64,000 nucleotides of DNA from the NCBI GenBank assembly GCA_958299035.1, contig CATQJL010000001.1:14069834-14133833 (forward strand). Reading direction: 5' to 3'. Made by a program: the position numbers and the translations under genes. The notes under the pieces were generated by a model. It did no database searches and was not told where the DNA came from. It saw only the letters and a list, made by a program, of their open reading frames with translations. Of this stretch, positions 1-11,411 are shown piece by piece. Origin of the DNA: Cylicocyclus nassatus. Lineage: Eukaryota; Nematoda; Chromadorea; Rhabditida; Strongylidae. Positions within the stretch are counted from its first letter, which is position 1, and every line of letters starts with the position of its first letter.

Positions 1-487
1 AAATTGACAACGGGTGATTCAAAATTCGTGTTTTTTGAACAAGCATCCGAAAAATTCCTGCAATATTGCATAGATTATTGGCTAGACCTACTGCAAAATT
101 ATAAATGTTCGGCATGAAAGTCCAACTCACTTGGAAAAAAAGAAAGTTCAACCTACGTACTTTTTCATGATTTCTGTAGATCAGAATACTGGAGGCTCGT
201 CACTGATCTCAGCGATCCTTGAATCTTTAGTGCTGAGAGATCAGGGTATAGCCTAACAAAATCAACCTGCTTAACTATAGCACACTTGAACCAAAAATCA
301 TAAATCACAAAAATGAGTAGTTAAATTGATTAATTCAAATTCCACTTTCATTTTCGAAGTAATCATGAAAGGAATATTCATCACAATGTTTTCAGCATGA
401 AGTTGATAGCATAAACGTACTCAATTTGTTTATCTCAGATGTTCCATCTTCAACAATGATTCCGATAATTTGGTTCTCTGCAACTGC
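1..487. other. AT-rich intergenic sequence, nothing recognised
   Basis: No open frame with recognisable protein similarity and no repeat boundary was found on either strand. The stretch is AT-rich and ends where an inverted arm related to the Penelope-like element downstream begins. Confidence 0.5.
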
Positions 488-590
488 AATCTCGCTATGT
501 CAAAGTTAGCAGCCGGACACTATGAGACTGCTTAAATGCGAGCACACAATCTTATAGATTACAGTATGATATACACGGCATCAAGTCACT
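488..590 (-). repeat. Inverted arm matching the 3' part of the downstream Penelope-like element
   Basis: This stretch is a close reverse complement of 2841-2945. Both contain GCAGCCGGACAC, GAGACTGCTTAA and GCGAGCACACAATCTT in the same order, with scattered substitutions. The two arms flank the Penelope-like remnant at about 1.56-2.98 kb. Penelope-like elements are known to carry terminal repeats (pLTRs) in tandem or inverted orientation, so an inverted pLTR is one reading. A separate fold-back element hosting the remnant is another. Confidence 0.6.
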
Positions 591-603
591 TTTTATAGAC
601 CAC

Positions 604-1075
604 TAGCTGGCATACCCGGCTCCGCCCGGCCCTATCGTAACACTATGTCAAAGGTCACTATCCCTATTCCCGCACAGACCTTTCCCTGTGCCCACTTTTA
701 CTTGCCGATTCCCTATCGCCCGTATTGTTTTCGCAGTCAGCATGCCTCCCCACTTACCGCCTGTGATTCCCAGCCCCGGAGATCAGCTCAGCAGAAGAGT
801 CGATAAAATCGATGAAAGATGCAGATAATTCTGAAAAATTGATATTGTATTCGTAATCAGCATGCTCGATTACCCCCTGTGCCGACTCCCAGCCCCACAT
901 ATTAACTTTGCAAAAAATCAATAATAACCGATAAAATCGATATTGATCGATGATGAAAAGCAGCCTATCATCCGCCGTGCTCCAAAGTGTATGTGTGCCA
1001 AGTTTGGTCCGGATCGGTTCAGAAATGAAAATTTCTATTTGGAACCTATGTACAGACAGACATAGCTGCGGTCCC
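604..1075 (-). repeat. Interspersed CGAT-rich repeat R1, copy 1 (degraded)
   Basis: It begins with the R1 end CTAGCTGGCATACCCGGCTC. It then shows the R1 hallmarks in order: CAGCATGCTCGATTACCCCC, the block around CCCAGCCCC, ATCGATATTGATCGATGATG, GTGTGCCAAGTTTGGTCC and a CAGACAGACA tract near 1055. The canonical TTTATATATAAGAT tail is missing; after about 1060 it runs into another CCCGCCCGGGCC end. The repeat encodes no protein I can recognise. Confidence 0.7.
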
Positions 1076-1559
1076 CGATCCCGCCCGGGCCGAGGGTCCA
1101 AAATGGCCGAGCACAGTGTGTGCTTCAAGATGTATGCTTACCATTCCTCCACTTCCTTCAGTTCATATTTTCGTTCCTCTCCTGCTCCAGCTCCGAGTCA
1201 GTTCCACCACTCGTGTAGTATCCGTAGTAAATTTGTCTTCTTTCTTGACCGGGTCGCTTCGTGACAGCGCATGCTCCTCACCGCAAAATGTAATTGATCT
1301 CTACCTTACTACTTAACTTGAAGAAATAAATGATATAGCTTTCATTTCCCTAGATTTTAGTAAACAAGATCAATAAATCGATAGAAGGACCCAACGAATT
1401 GCCGCGAAAAGTAGCCTATGACCTGCGCCGTAACTTATTTATATGGGAGCAAAATTCAGCTCAAACGGTCTATCCATTAAGATTTCTATAAAACACAAAC
1501 ATCTTTAGCAACTTACACACAAACTTTGTTTTATATATGTATAGATTTCTCATTCTTGC

Positions 1560-2980
1560 CATTCAGCTTGGGATCGCGGGCAGGGATGTAGGCTTCTAAG
1601 GCATCCCACTTGAGCAATACTAATCAATTCCTCAGGCTTTTGCTTCAAACGGACTTCAGCTCGAACTGCGCAATCGAGTCGCTTGATGTCGCATCATTAT
1701 ATACAAATGTATCTAACGAACTCGAAGCACGTGGCACATCCATGTCAACATATGGTTTCAGTAAAACGCGCATGACGCTTACCGAGGAGTGTTTAGATTG
1801 CAAATTCAAATGATCGGATGAATAATATGCACAGATAAGAGGGCCAGCAATGGGCCGACAATTAGCACCTGTTCTAGCCATTTGCTTTATGAGCAAAATA
1901 GAGGAACCGTTGCTTCTGAAAAGCCCGCTTATGTATTGTCGCTATATCGGCGACTGTGAATCGTCACAAATACACAGTCCGAGATGGAAGAATGTTTTAG
2001 TGTTAAATCATCAATCTCAATACATAAGCTTTACAAGAGAAAAACCATACGACGGCTGGCTACCCTTTTTGAATACACAGCTAAGGTTAGTCAACAGAGC
2101 GGTTCAAGTTAAGTGGTTTCGCAAAGAAAGTAATAAGAATATCATCTTGAACGCAAAGTACGCACACCCAGAAGCTGTCACGTGCCATCGTTCGCAACAC
2201 GTACAAAACAGTCACAAATATTTGCAGCGGCAGAAACGAAAGGTAGGAATCATTAAAACTGGCAGCTAAAATTATGGCCTGAAACGGAGACACTATACGA
2301 CAGACGATCAAAAAGATGCACTAAGAGCAAGCGAACAAGATACCAACAAAAAACTTTATGCTTGCCGTACATCTCCGAAATTGTTACTAGCGCAATCAAG
2401 CAATGTCTGACGCAGGCGCAGCTTGAGAAAGATGTTGCCTCAGTGAATATCCCACAAGACATTGAAAAGTAATTAGTACGTAATAGAATATAAGCTTGTG
2501 TCTCACAATGCGTAGTCTGCTTATACGGAAGGCCTGGAGACTGCGCAAAATCCGGCGTAGTGTATCAAATTGAATGCATGCAGTGCTCCGCCCTCTATAT
2601 AGATGAGACTGGGCGGCCACTGAGTGTGCGCATTAGTAAACATTTAGCTAGTAAGAAGCGGCAAAGCATAAGTCTATTCGGAAAACATAGAGTGATAGAG
2701 CGCTGCGGTACTGACTACAACATCAGGTGCAAGATCTTGGCTTATGAACATCAGATTGCTGCTCGGAAAGCCTTGGAAGCTTCCTACAACCTTGCCCGCG
2801 ATCCCAGACTGAATGACAAGAATGAGAAATTGGCTATAACGAGTGAGTTGATGCTGTATATATTATACTGTAATCTACAAGATTGTGTGCTCGCACTTAA
2901 GCAGTCTCATTGTGTCCGGCTGCTCACTTTCACATCGCACTCGATCGACAACGCGAGCGGCTGCAAGCAGTGAAACGGTG
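1560..2980 (+). pseudogene. Penelope-like retroelement remnant (reverse transcriptase plus GIY-YIG endonuclease)
   Basis: Broken frames on the plus strand reproduce a Penelope-like (PLE) polyprotein in order. The reverse-transcriptase finger and palm come first: DVASLYTNVSNE near 1.69 kb, GRQLAPVLAICFMSKIE near 1.85 kb, then RYIGDC at about 1940-1957. Next is KWFRKESNKN near 2.11 kb. A GIY-YIG endonuclease follows at 2560-2973 (IECMQCSALYIDETGRPLSVRI). The family's palm motif has two adjacent aspartates (YxDD). Here the first is glycine, so the palm would be inactive, and several frameshifts and stops separate the pieces. A second PLE on the opposite strand at 55430-57054 has the same domain order. 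This is a dead copy with no intact frame. An inverted arm of its 3' region lies at 488-590. Confidence 0.85.
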
Positions 2981-3262
2981 ATATACTTGGTGGGTAAAGT
3001 TTGCTACAGTATTCCCTACTTCTACCTTAGATGAATCGAATGACAAGTGGTGGGAGAGTTTGACGGTCAAATACGTATATCATGGTGACTACGTTTTCAG
3101 CCTCTAACTATGCGGCACTAAGCCTTTCAGGATATGTAAGTTCCCTCACCTACTATAATGACAATATGAACTATAAGAGACCAAAAAGTTGCATGAAATT
3201 GTCAGAGTAGAAAAGGCTATTTTATAATAGGCCAATGCAAATTAAAAGTGGTGCAATTATCA
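2981..3262. other. Unassigned spacer
   Basis: No gene or repeat boundary was recognised between the PLE remnant and the fold-back that starts at 3263. Confidence 0.4.
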
Positions 3263-3736
3263 CCGCTTTGCAGGCTTGTAACTCGGTCTGCAGTCAATAT
3301 TTGAGCCTGCCATTAGGCTCGTTCGAAAGAGCGTGAGTTCCTCTACACGATAGTATGCAAATAAGTTTAGTTTGAGCAAACCCAGACATTTGGCGGATGG
3401 GGTGGTAGAGGGCAGCTCCAGTTGTAGTCTAAGCACTTTTCAGCTAAAAATGAAGAAAGCTCCTTTCGCTACCTATTTCATCCTGGAAGTTCAAAACTGT
3501 CAATTTTCTTGTAATAGATCCATTTCGAAGCTCTAGGACTGTTCTGGTGTTCATAAGAGCTTTCACTCCAGTCACCTCTAAAGCTGCACTTCTTCACCCC
3601 ATCCGCCAAATCTCTGAAATTTCTCAAACTCAACTCATTTGCATACCATCGTGTCCAAATACTCACGCTCTTTCGAACGAGCCTAATTGCAGGCTCAAAT
3701 ATTGACTGCAGGCCGAGTTACAAGCCTGCAAAGCGG
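3263..3736. repeat. Fold-back (inverted-repeat) element, 474 bp
   Basis: The left arm, from CCGCTTTGCAGGCTTGTAAC, is mirrored by the right arm, which ends GTTACAAGCCTGCAAAGCGG. The arms extend inward through TATTTGAGCCTG, AGGCTCGTTCGAAAGAGCGTGAGT and TTTGGCGGATGGGGTG. They are about 170 bp each with a short loop. Small open frames inside are strand shadows of the arms. No transposase and no clear target duplication were seen. Confidence 0.75.
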
Positions 3737-4370
3737 TACAAGTCAGTGGTGAGGTGCAGGTGGGGTCATGTGCAAGCACTGCCAAGGGCCATTTTTAGCC
3801 AAGAAACTCATCAGCACGCGTCCGATGCATAGAGGATGGCAAAGAGCATCTATTTTATCCAGACGACTTCGTTGGGATGTCTTGAACAGGTTTCCATGTG
3901 AAGAAATTTGGCTTGATAAAGGAAATTAGAAGTTGTTTTCTGAAAAAAACCAAAATAAAACTCAAACTTGCTTTTTTTGGGGAAGCAACCATAACCAGTG
4001 TGTAGCTCTTGACGAGCTCTGTATAGTAGTGTGTTTACCCGTTCGGATAACTTGTGTTTCCGCTTTAAAATAGGGCTCTAAAGAAAATTTCTGCGTTTGA
4101 AGAATTATTGTCCGCGACATTCTGACGCGGCCATTTTCGGACTTTTTTTAGAAAAAGGTTCTTAAAATTTTTAGAACACATGTTTTTTAAAAAACTCAAA
4201 GTGTAGATTGTAGATCTTGAAGAACTCTATCACCTCATGCAATTGTTACACCTTTTCATCCTTGTTTTCTCTCTGAAAAAGAGCGATGAAAAAGGGAGGG
4301 AGGCTTGTCCGCAACTTTTTGGCGGTCACTGTATATAAAGCAGAAAATCTGTGAGTTTGTTTGTACGCAT
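3737..4370. other. Unassigned AT-rich spacer
   Basis: No supported gene. Open frames here are short and lack coding character. Confidence 0.4.
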
Positions 4371-4375
4371 TCCGG

Positions 4376-4485
4376 TGCAGGTTGTGCAGGGTGTGCAGGG
4401 TGTTCACGGTGTGCAGGTGTGCAGGTGGGCAGGGTGTGCAGGGTGTGCAGGGTGTGCAGAGTGTGCAGGGTGGGCAGGATGGGGA
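4376..4485 (+). repeat. GTGCAGG-type minisatellite
   Basis: A short G-rich unit, GTGCAGG with variants, is reiterated about a dozen times. It lies immediately before the dinucleotide array and an R1 copy. Translations through it give cysteine/glycine-rich shadows that are not genes. Confidence 0.85.
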
Positions 4486-4535
4486 GTTTGGACTGATAGA
4501 TTGGCTCCAAACCGGAGTGAAACCTGGGATGCCTG

Positions 4536-4538
<3 letters not shown>

Positions 4539-4595
<57 letters not shown>
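4539..4595. repeat. (AT)n microsatellite
   Basis: An uninterrupted AT dinucleotide run of about 57 bp abuts the CTAGTTGGCAAACCCGGCTC end of the next R1 copy. R1 tails end in TATATA, so the array may have grown from an R1 insertion site. Confidence 0.95.
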
Positions 4596-4596
<1 letters not shown>

Positions 4597-4888
4597 TAGT
4601 TGGCAAACCCGGCTCCGCCCGGGCCTGTCAATAATATATTTGTAATCAGCATGCTCGATTACCCCCCTCTGCCAACTCCCAGCCCTGTAGCTCAAATTTT
4701 GCAAAAAATCGATAAAATCGATATCGATCGATAACGAAAAGTAGCCTATGTCACGCTCCCTGCCCCGTAGTATATGTGTGCCAAGTTTGGTCCAAATCGG
4801 TTCAGAAATAAAAATTTCTATTCCGCACATACGTACAGACATACAGACATACAGACAGACAGACAGACATTCAGCTTTATATATAAGA
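4596..4888 (-). repeat. Interspersed CGAT-rich repeat R1, copy 2 (nearly complete)
   Basis: A full-looking single-unit copy. It starts CTAGTTGGCAAACCCGGCTC, followed by the CAGCATGCTCGATTACCCCC block, the AAAATCGATATCGATCGATA block, GTGTGCCAAGTTTGGTCC, GGTTCAGAAATAAAAATTTC, then a (CAGA)n/(CATA)n tract and the tail TTCAGCTTTATATATAAG. It matches the copy at 63573-63863 end to end in the opposite orientation. The superfamily is not assigned: a non-LTR or PLE-derived short element is possible because of the simple-sequence tail. Confidence 0.85.
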
Positions 4889-4890
4889 TA

Positions 4891-5053
4891 CAGGGCTCCT
4901 AAATCGCAGAGTCGTTTGCACCAGCGGTCGCGCGACCGCGTCGCGCCCGAGCATCAATGGCGCCGCCTCGATCGATGGCGCTGGCGCCGGCAAAATGCCC
5001 GGCGCAACGCGGTCGCGCGACCGCTAGTGCAACCCTGCAGTTTAGGAGCCCTG
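4891..5053. mobile_element. 163-bp TIR element flanked by TA, inserted at the tail of R1 copy 2
   Basis: The terminal inverted repeats are CAGGGCTCCTAAATCGCAG at the left and its near reverse complement ending AGGAGCCCTG at the right. A TA flanks both sides (4889-4890 and 5054-5055). The interior has a second inverted repeat built on GGTCGCGCGACCG and is much more GC-rich than its surroundings. It is non-coding and non-autonomous. It could be Tc1/mariner-like by the TA, or hAT-like by the CAGGG start. Confidence 0.75.
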
Positions 5054-5061
5054 TATATATA

Positions 5062-5592
5062 TACTAGCTGGCGTACCCGGCCCGCTCGGACCGTAGGTTT
5101 AAACACCTGATGCCGCGAAGGGTAAAAATCGTTCCTAAAGCGTCGAAGCTTACCCTCTCTAAATTTCCAGTCTTCTACTATTTTTCATCCTTCAGGATGT
5201 TATTCCTTTCTTCTTTCATGCAACCGCTCCAGACCTGCGCTTCCCGTTCCTCTGGCTCCTGCACTGACTCGTCCTTCATTCTGGCTGCGTCGCTTTCCAA
5301 CACCGCATCCTCCTCACCGCGGAATGAAAATGAGCTTCTCCACCCGTGTTTACACGGGTATCGGAAAATGCTTGGTCAGAACATGATGAGCTTCCACAGA
5401 TTTGAGTAAATAGATCAATAAATCGATAGAAGGATCCATCGAATTCCAGTGAAAAGTAGCCTAAAGCCATCTTCGGATCGAAAATATCTGTGTGCAAACT
5501 TTTCAGCCCAATCCGTTGAGCGGTGCGCGTTTCTATAACGAACATACCCTCCATACAGACAATTTTTTGAGTTTTATATATAGAGATAGATA
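5062..5592 (-). repeat. Related interspersed repeat (R2) with a different body and tail
   Basis: It opens with the R1-like end CTAGCTGGCGTACCCGGCCC. The body differs, and it closes with CAGACAATTTTTTGAGTTTTATATATAGAG instead of the R1 tail (quoted only in part elsewhere). The shared head and simple TATATA tail suggest one retroposition machinery with different internal modules. Small open frames inside are not supported as genes. Confidence 0.6.
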
Positions 5593-5738
5593 TAGGTGAT
5601 AGATTGACAACGCTATCAAATTACGATTATCAACAATGGCCTTCTTGCTGACAAGCAACTATTGTATGCTGGTAACAAATAATAGTCATCACTCATTTAG
5701 AGTTAATTTGAGCGCACAACGCTCCATATTTAGTAAAT

Positions 5739-6065
5739 CTTATATATAAAGCTGAATGTCTGTTTGTCTGTATGTCTGTCTGTCTGTATGTCTGTACGTA
5801 TGTTCCGAATAGAAAATTCCATTTCTGAACCGATCCGGACCAAACTTGGCACACATACACTTCGGGCCCCGGCGGGTGTCATAGGCTACTTTTCGTCATC
5901 GATCGATATCGATTTTATCGATTTTTATCGATTTTTTTGCTGAGTTCACCTACGGGGCTGGGAGTTGGCACAGGGGGGAGGGGGTAATCGAGCATGGGGA
6001 TTCCGAATACAATATTGGTTTTCGGGATTATCGATTACTTTTATCGATTTTATCGACGTTTACAA
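5739..6065 (+). repeat. Interspersed repeat R1, copy 3 (3' side truncated)
   Basis: It begins with the R1 tail in reverse, TCTTATATATAAAGCTGAAT. It passes through (GTCT)n, TGAACCGATCCGGACCAAAC, the CATCGATCGATATCGATTTT block and GGGGCTGGGAGTTGGCACAG. It loses similarity after about 6060, before the CCGGG end is reached. Confidence 0.8.
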
Positions 6066-8294
6066 AGCGTTTTCTTTTAGTCCAAGGTTATCAAGTCAAA
6101 GGCCTAAGCTCCGTCTATAAATAAGGACTGCAAGATGGAACTGACTAATTTACCGAGCACTTCGTCATAAACTTTGTGTATAGTTGAGTCGTTGATCGCA
6201 GTCCTTGGCAATAGAATGCGGAGCGCGCCGAAATATCATGAGAGCACGATTTGCACAATAGTGATTTGTACTGGTACACGCGCTTGGCTTCGCGGCGCAT
6301 GCTCCACAATTTTACAACTACAGTCTTTTTCAACCCGAAGTAGGCTAAACATTCAAAGTGGAGCCGCATCCGCACCGCCGCTTGCTTAGCGAGATAGATT
6401 GGAATGAAGGGACGCAAACTGCAAAAGGCGCGAATGTTACGGACTCCCGCCAGTCCAATTTCCGCCTAAACTGAGTTGAAACTTACTTTAGCCCCTGCGG
6501 TCGGCGATTGGACGATACAACTAGACCTTCATTATTTTTGTCTTGAAGCGGAGATGCAAATAAAAAACTTACAGACTATTGCTTACTAAATGCAATAAAA
6601 TAGATGCGAGACCTTCTAGCTGTTATTCGGAGCCAACTTGCCCTAAATCAGTTATATGTCACTTCAAGATGCTGCCTCTAACAAGTAAGACCACTGACGA
6701 GGGAAGCATCTTAGTAGCTGACATTTCTAGATGAAATCTATGGAATTTGAAGAGCTTGAAGAAAGCAGCTGAAAGTGCTATATAACTTCGAACGTCTCAC
6801 ACCAAAACTTGAAAGAAAATTACGCTTCACCCAACCAAAGGAAAGATTCATCTCTGGCAGCGGAACAACGAGATCTCTGGTCTTTGATGGATTGAGCAAG
6901 CCTGTCCAATGCGAACGCTTTTCGAAAGAAAGCTGCTTGGTTTTTGCTTTCTTTATAATGCAAAGATTTAATTGAAAGAAGCACTAGATAAAGAGGACCG
7001 ACATAGCTGGTGCCCTCCTTTCTACTCGCATGGATTAGGGGAAACATAGACGATCTTTGTTGCAGAAACAACTGAACAGGTGAAATAAATGGGTGGTCAT
7101 TGAAAAGGTTTCAGTGACGGGCTTATTAGCGGGTAACTCATGTGAGCAAACGACGGAAAAGTGGGCAGTTGGAATAAATGTCTACTAAAAGGAATAGTAC
7201 GTACTTAACGCACTCTCTTATTCTCCTATGCATCAATTTTGACTTCTACCCTCTAGAGTTAAGCTAGCACTGATCCGTGAACAAAGACATGCATAGAAGA
7301 TGAAGAGGCCTTTAATCTTTACTGCTAAACCTTCTGAGTGCTCATTGCGGAAATTCCCAACTCGATGAGTATAAAAGGATTCGTTCCTGAGTACCATACC
7401 CTCGATTTCCTGCTTTGTGCACATCAACGCAACTATCCATGGAGCATCATGCTGGAATTCAAGACTATCAAATCGTTGGAATCATCATATTTTTAGTAAG
7501 CTTGATCTACATGCTTGAGTTACACTAGTGATTCCGTTTACAAGTCAACAGTAGAAGGAAAGTGTTAGTTGCAAAAAAATACTCCCACAATAATCATTTG
7601 GGCATAAACTCTACGCTACTCTACTCTGCTGCATTTGATGTCTAAATTGCCTTGTAAGCTGGGAAAAATACGCTAAATCCGTGCATCTCGCCGACGACGG
7701 CCGCAAAACCATGATATTGCGGAATTCTCAAAGTTGCATCAGTCAGAACGAATTGTGAACTTTTATGTTTTGGGATCCGTTTTGGGAGAAAAATACTTTG
7801 CCTCAATGGCTAGGATTGCACGAAGACCGAAGTCTCAATAGAATAAAATATATTAGTTTTGAAAAGTCACATTCATTATAGTAAGATGTGAAGCTACAGC
7901 TATCAGTAACGAATTTTGCTATCAATCGGTGGCTGTAAAAATAATTTATCCGAGATGTTGATGTTGGTGGAAAGAAAATTTTTCCGACTGAGGAGTGAGG
8001 TGCGGTTAGCCACATCATTCGAAATATTTATGATATGCTCAAGTTTCATCGGAGTTGGAATCCCAAATTTATTCGGATTGGTGGTTTGGAATTTATTCAG
8101 ATCACTTACAATAAAAAGCGAGTCATTTGCATATTTTGTCTTACAAACCTTCAGAATCATGCTCTATTCTCAGAAGAAAGAAGGCGCCGCCGTCGGTCCT
8201 GTAATGCTTTGAAAGCTGAAGTAAATGCCCTACACAGCTTAGACTCCCAAAACAAACTCTCATCAAGGCTAGAAATTTTTTTGTTTATTTATAG
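6066..8294. other. Long gene-poor stretch upstream of the srx gene
   Basis: No supported gene. Between about 7.9 and 8.2 kb both strands carry open frames of 85-98 codons with hydrophobic or Asn/Ser-rich character. I could not identify either. The srx gene needs a short upstream exon (start methionine and the beginning of helix 1) that should lie here, but I could not place it. Confidence 0.4.
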
Positions 8295-8955
8295 ATCTCG
8301 TTGGTTGGATCTTTGGGTAACTGGATAGTAGCAACGTGTTCACAACGCCTACCAACTATGCAAAATTCTTTTGGGCGGCTTTTAGCTAGTCAATCAACAG
8401 CCGAAGCAATTCTTTGCAATATTTTTGCCTTGTACTACTCTCCTATGGTGTTCTTGTACGTTCCGCTTTTTTTTCAAAAAGTACCGGAATACCGAAGACT
8501 GATTTTACAGTAACATCGAACCTATGAAAGACATTTCGAGGTACTTTGGCTTAGTGGCACTAGCATGTTACGATATATGCATCTTCTCACATCTTTTCAT
8601 CGCTATGAACAGAATGTGCGCTATATGCCTACCCTTGCAGTATGATGTTTATTTCAGGTTTGTTTTGCTTTCCTTGCCGCAAACAATTTACAATTGAATT
8701 CTTTGCAGTGAAACGGTCACAAAAATTCTAATTGGTATCTCATGGGTGGTGTCGTTTACGGTAGCGCTAGTGCTCTATGGATACTGTAAGTGCACTCGCA
8801 TGCTTTTGTTAAGCAGACGATGATTTTTTAGATGACTGCGATTTCGTATTTGAAGAGAATATCTGGGCATTTGTCTTCACTCCGACGGAAGTATGTACTG
8901 CACTTGAAATTAAGCATTTTTATTACATTATCCAAGAACCCTTTCTGTCTCAAGT

Positions 8956-9860
8956 CAGAATCGGCTCGAGTTGCCACTAGCATTCCAAAACGAAGTCTTC
9001 TTTGATTGTGAGAATTTCGTACGAAGTCCCTTTGATCTGTCTGAAAACCCTCATTATACTTAGATTCTGTGAAAGTATGTAGTAGGATTTTCACGCGTGC
9101 CAATTTCATTGAACAACTGTTCACAAGTTTTCTGAGCTTTCTAAGTAGTTCAAAAAAAGTGAAAAGATTAAACAATAAAAGAATACAAGAACTACAAATA
9201 ATGAATTTGGCTGAGTGATGCAATGAAATCGAAGGAAGCTGCATTTGTTTGGGGCGCGCGCGATTGGAGCAGATTTTTCGATTGCGGAGCAGACCGAGAA
9301 ACTTTCAGATGGCAATGAAACACCGAAAAGGAAACAAAATCGCTTTTCTCTGTATGTAAACTTTCACAAAGTAGATACAATTTGTGTAAAAAAAGTATGA
9401 AAACTTATGTGAGCAAAGAGTCAGTGCTAGCTCAGCTGGCATCCATCTGGCAGGATGCCAGCTAGTTCAGAAAAACGATTAGCACAGCTTTCATTCACAT
9501 AAGATTTCATAAAATTAAGCCATAGTTCGGGCTCCCCAATGCGCATGCACACACCAAATTTGGTGTCATATGATTGCGTTTCTTTGTAAACAAGGCTTTT
9601 GTTTGTTTAGGGCAGACAAATTCCCGCACTGTGTTAGCACCGGCTTGTCGGCAGCATACCGACGGCGCAGTTAGCATGCGAGTACCATACTGGCGGCATG
9701 ATAATAAACAGAAGTATAAAAACTAAGCATACCGCCGGCGTGCCGATCGCGTGCACTGTAGCAAACACCGGCAAGCTAACCAGCAAGAACGATATCCCAT
9801 TTGCTTTTCGCTCCAAAAGCAATATCAAGCTTGGCTCGGTGCCAGCTGTGCCGAGCCGTG
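8956..9860. mobile_element. hAT-like non-autonomous element, degraded copy, in an srx intron
   Basis: It aligns with 60604-61322 end to end. The left end CAGAATCGGCTCGAGTTGCC corresponds to that copy's CAGGGCTCGGCACGAGCTGG. The internal AACGAAGTC and TTTCGTACGAAGTCCC motifs, the palindromic AGCTCAGCTGGCATCC block and the right end GGTGCCAGCTGTGCCGAGCC also match. The expected 8 bp target duplication has decayed (TCTCAAGT against TTTAAGTT). No transposase frame is present. Confidence 0.7.
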
Positions 9861-10355
9861 TTTAAGTTTATAAATATGTTATTGAGGTCATAGACCACAA
9901 ATGAAGAGACTCGTTCTCGCTGAAAGTCTTGAAGTCCACTCTCTCATTTCAGGAGTGCAAGTTCATATCCTGGAATATTAACTTTTACAACGACTTATCT
10001 ATAGTCGTAGTAATTGCTGTTGTGGATATTCTAACAATGTTGAAAGTGCACATAACCAATGCCGAGGTATGACAGAAGGTGGCAAATGGATGCGAATCGT
10101 TTTAAGGTTTTTTTCTTCCAGATGCGAAGAAGTGGAAGAACGGATAGCGATCGCAGGCGTAAGAACGAAATCAATTTCTTGAAACAGGTAATCGGTAGAA
10201 TGAAATTTTGAACACGCAAAATTATGAGATTTTCAGGCTGTCATGCAAGGTATAGTGTTTGCTGTTGAACTTTTTACATACTTCTATCTCGCATGGCATT
10301 TTGAAAACAAATGGATTGTGTGGGCGCTGACAACAGCAGCCTGGAATATAGTGCA

Positions 10356-11411
10356 CTAGCTGGCTTACCCGGCTCCGCCGTATCCGGACCAAACTTGGCA
10401 CACATACACTTCGGGCCCCGGCGGGTGTCACAGTCCACTTTTCGTTATCGATCGACGTCGATTTTACCGATTTTTATCGATTTTTTTGCAGAGTTCACCT
10501 ACAGGGCTAGGAGTTGGCACAGGGGGAGAAGTGAGCATGGGGATTCCGAATACAATATTAGTTTTCAGAATTATCGATTACTTTTATTGGTTTTATCGAT
10601 TTTTTGTAAATTTTGACATGCGAGGCTGGGATTTTGCACAGGGGGTAATCGAGCATGTTGATTACGAACACAATATTAGTTTTCAGGATCGTCCATTACT
10701 TTTATCGATTTCATCGATTTTTTTGTAAAGTTTGACCTGCGGGGCTGGGAGTTTGCACAGGGGGTAATCGAGCATGCAGATTACGAATACAATATTAGTT
10801 TTCAAGATCGTCCATTACTTTTATCGATTTTATCGATTTTTTGAAAATTTGAGCTAGGGGGCTGGAATTTGGCACAGGAGTGTAATCGAACATGCTGATC
10901 ACCCCCCTTGGGAGTGATCAGCATGCTCGATTACCCCCCTGTGCCAACTCCCAGCCTCCTAGCTCAAACTTTGCAAAAAAATCGATAAAATCGATAAAAG
11001 TAATCGATAATCCCGAAAACCAATATTGTATTCGGAATCCCCATGCTCGATTACCCCCCTGTGCGAACTCCCAGCCCCGTAGCTCAAACTTTGCAAAAAA
11101 ATCGATAAAATCGATAAAAGTAATCGATAATCCTGAAAACCAATATTGTATTCGGAATCCCCATGCTCGATTACCCCCCTGTGCCAACTCCCAGCCCCGT
11201 AGGTGGACTCAGCAAAAAAATCGATAAAAATCGATAAAATCGATATCGATCGATGACGAAAAGTAGCCTATGACAACCGCCGGGGCCCGTAGTGTATGTG
11301 TGCCAAGTTTGGTCCGGATCGGTTCAGAAATGGAATTTTCTATTCGGAACATACGTACATACAGACAGACATACAGACAGACAAACAGACATTCAGCTTT
11401 ATATATAAGAT
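10356..11411. repeat. Compound head-to-head multimer of repeat R1 inside the srx helix-7 exon
   Basis: It starts with CTAGCTGGCTTACCCGGCTC and ends with TTCAGCTTTATATATAAGAT. In between, the R1 core unit (about 118-120 bp, marked by GGGGCTGGGAGTTTGCACAG and TAATCGAGCATG) repeats four times on the plus strand (near 10504, 10624, 10741, 10859). Orientation then flips near 10905, and the unit repeats three times on the minus strand (near 10937, 11057, 11177). Single-copy R1 elsewhere has one unit, so this copy has expanded and inverted. It interrupts the srx coding sequence between GTG CA and TGC AGT. Confidence 0.85.

Noticed and set aside
4305..4645. Cysteine/glycine-rich and Ile-Tyr repeat proteins
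   Set aside because: They are translations of the GTGCAGG minisatellite and the (AT)n array.
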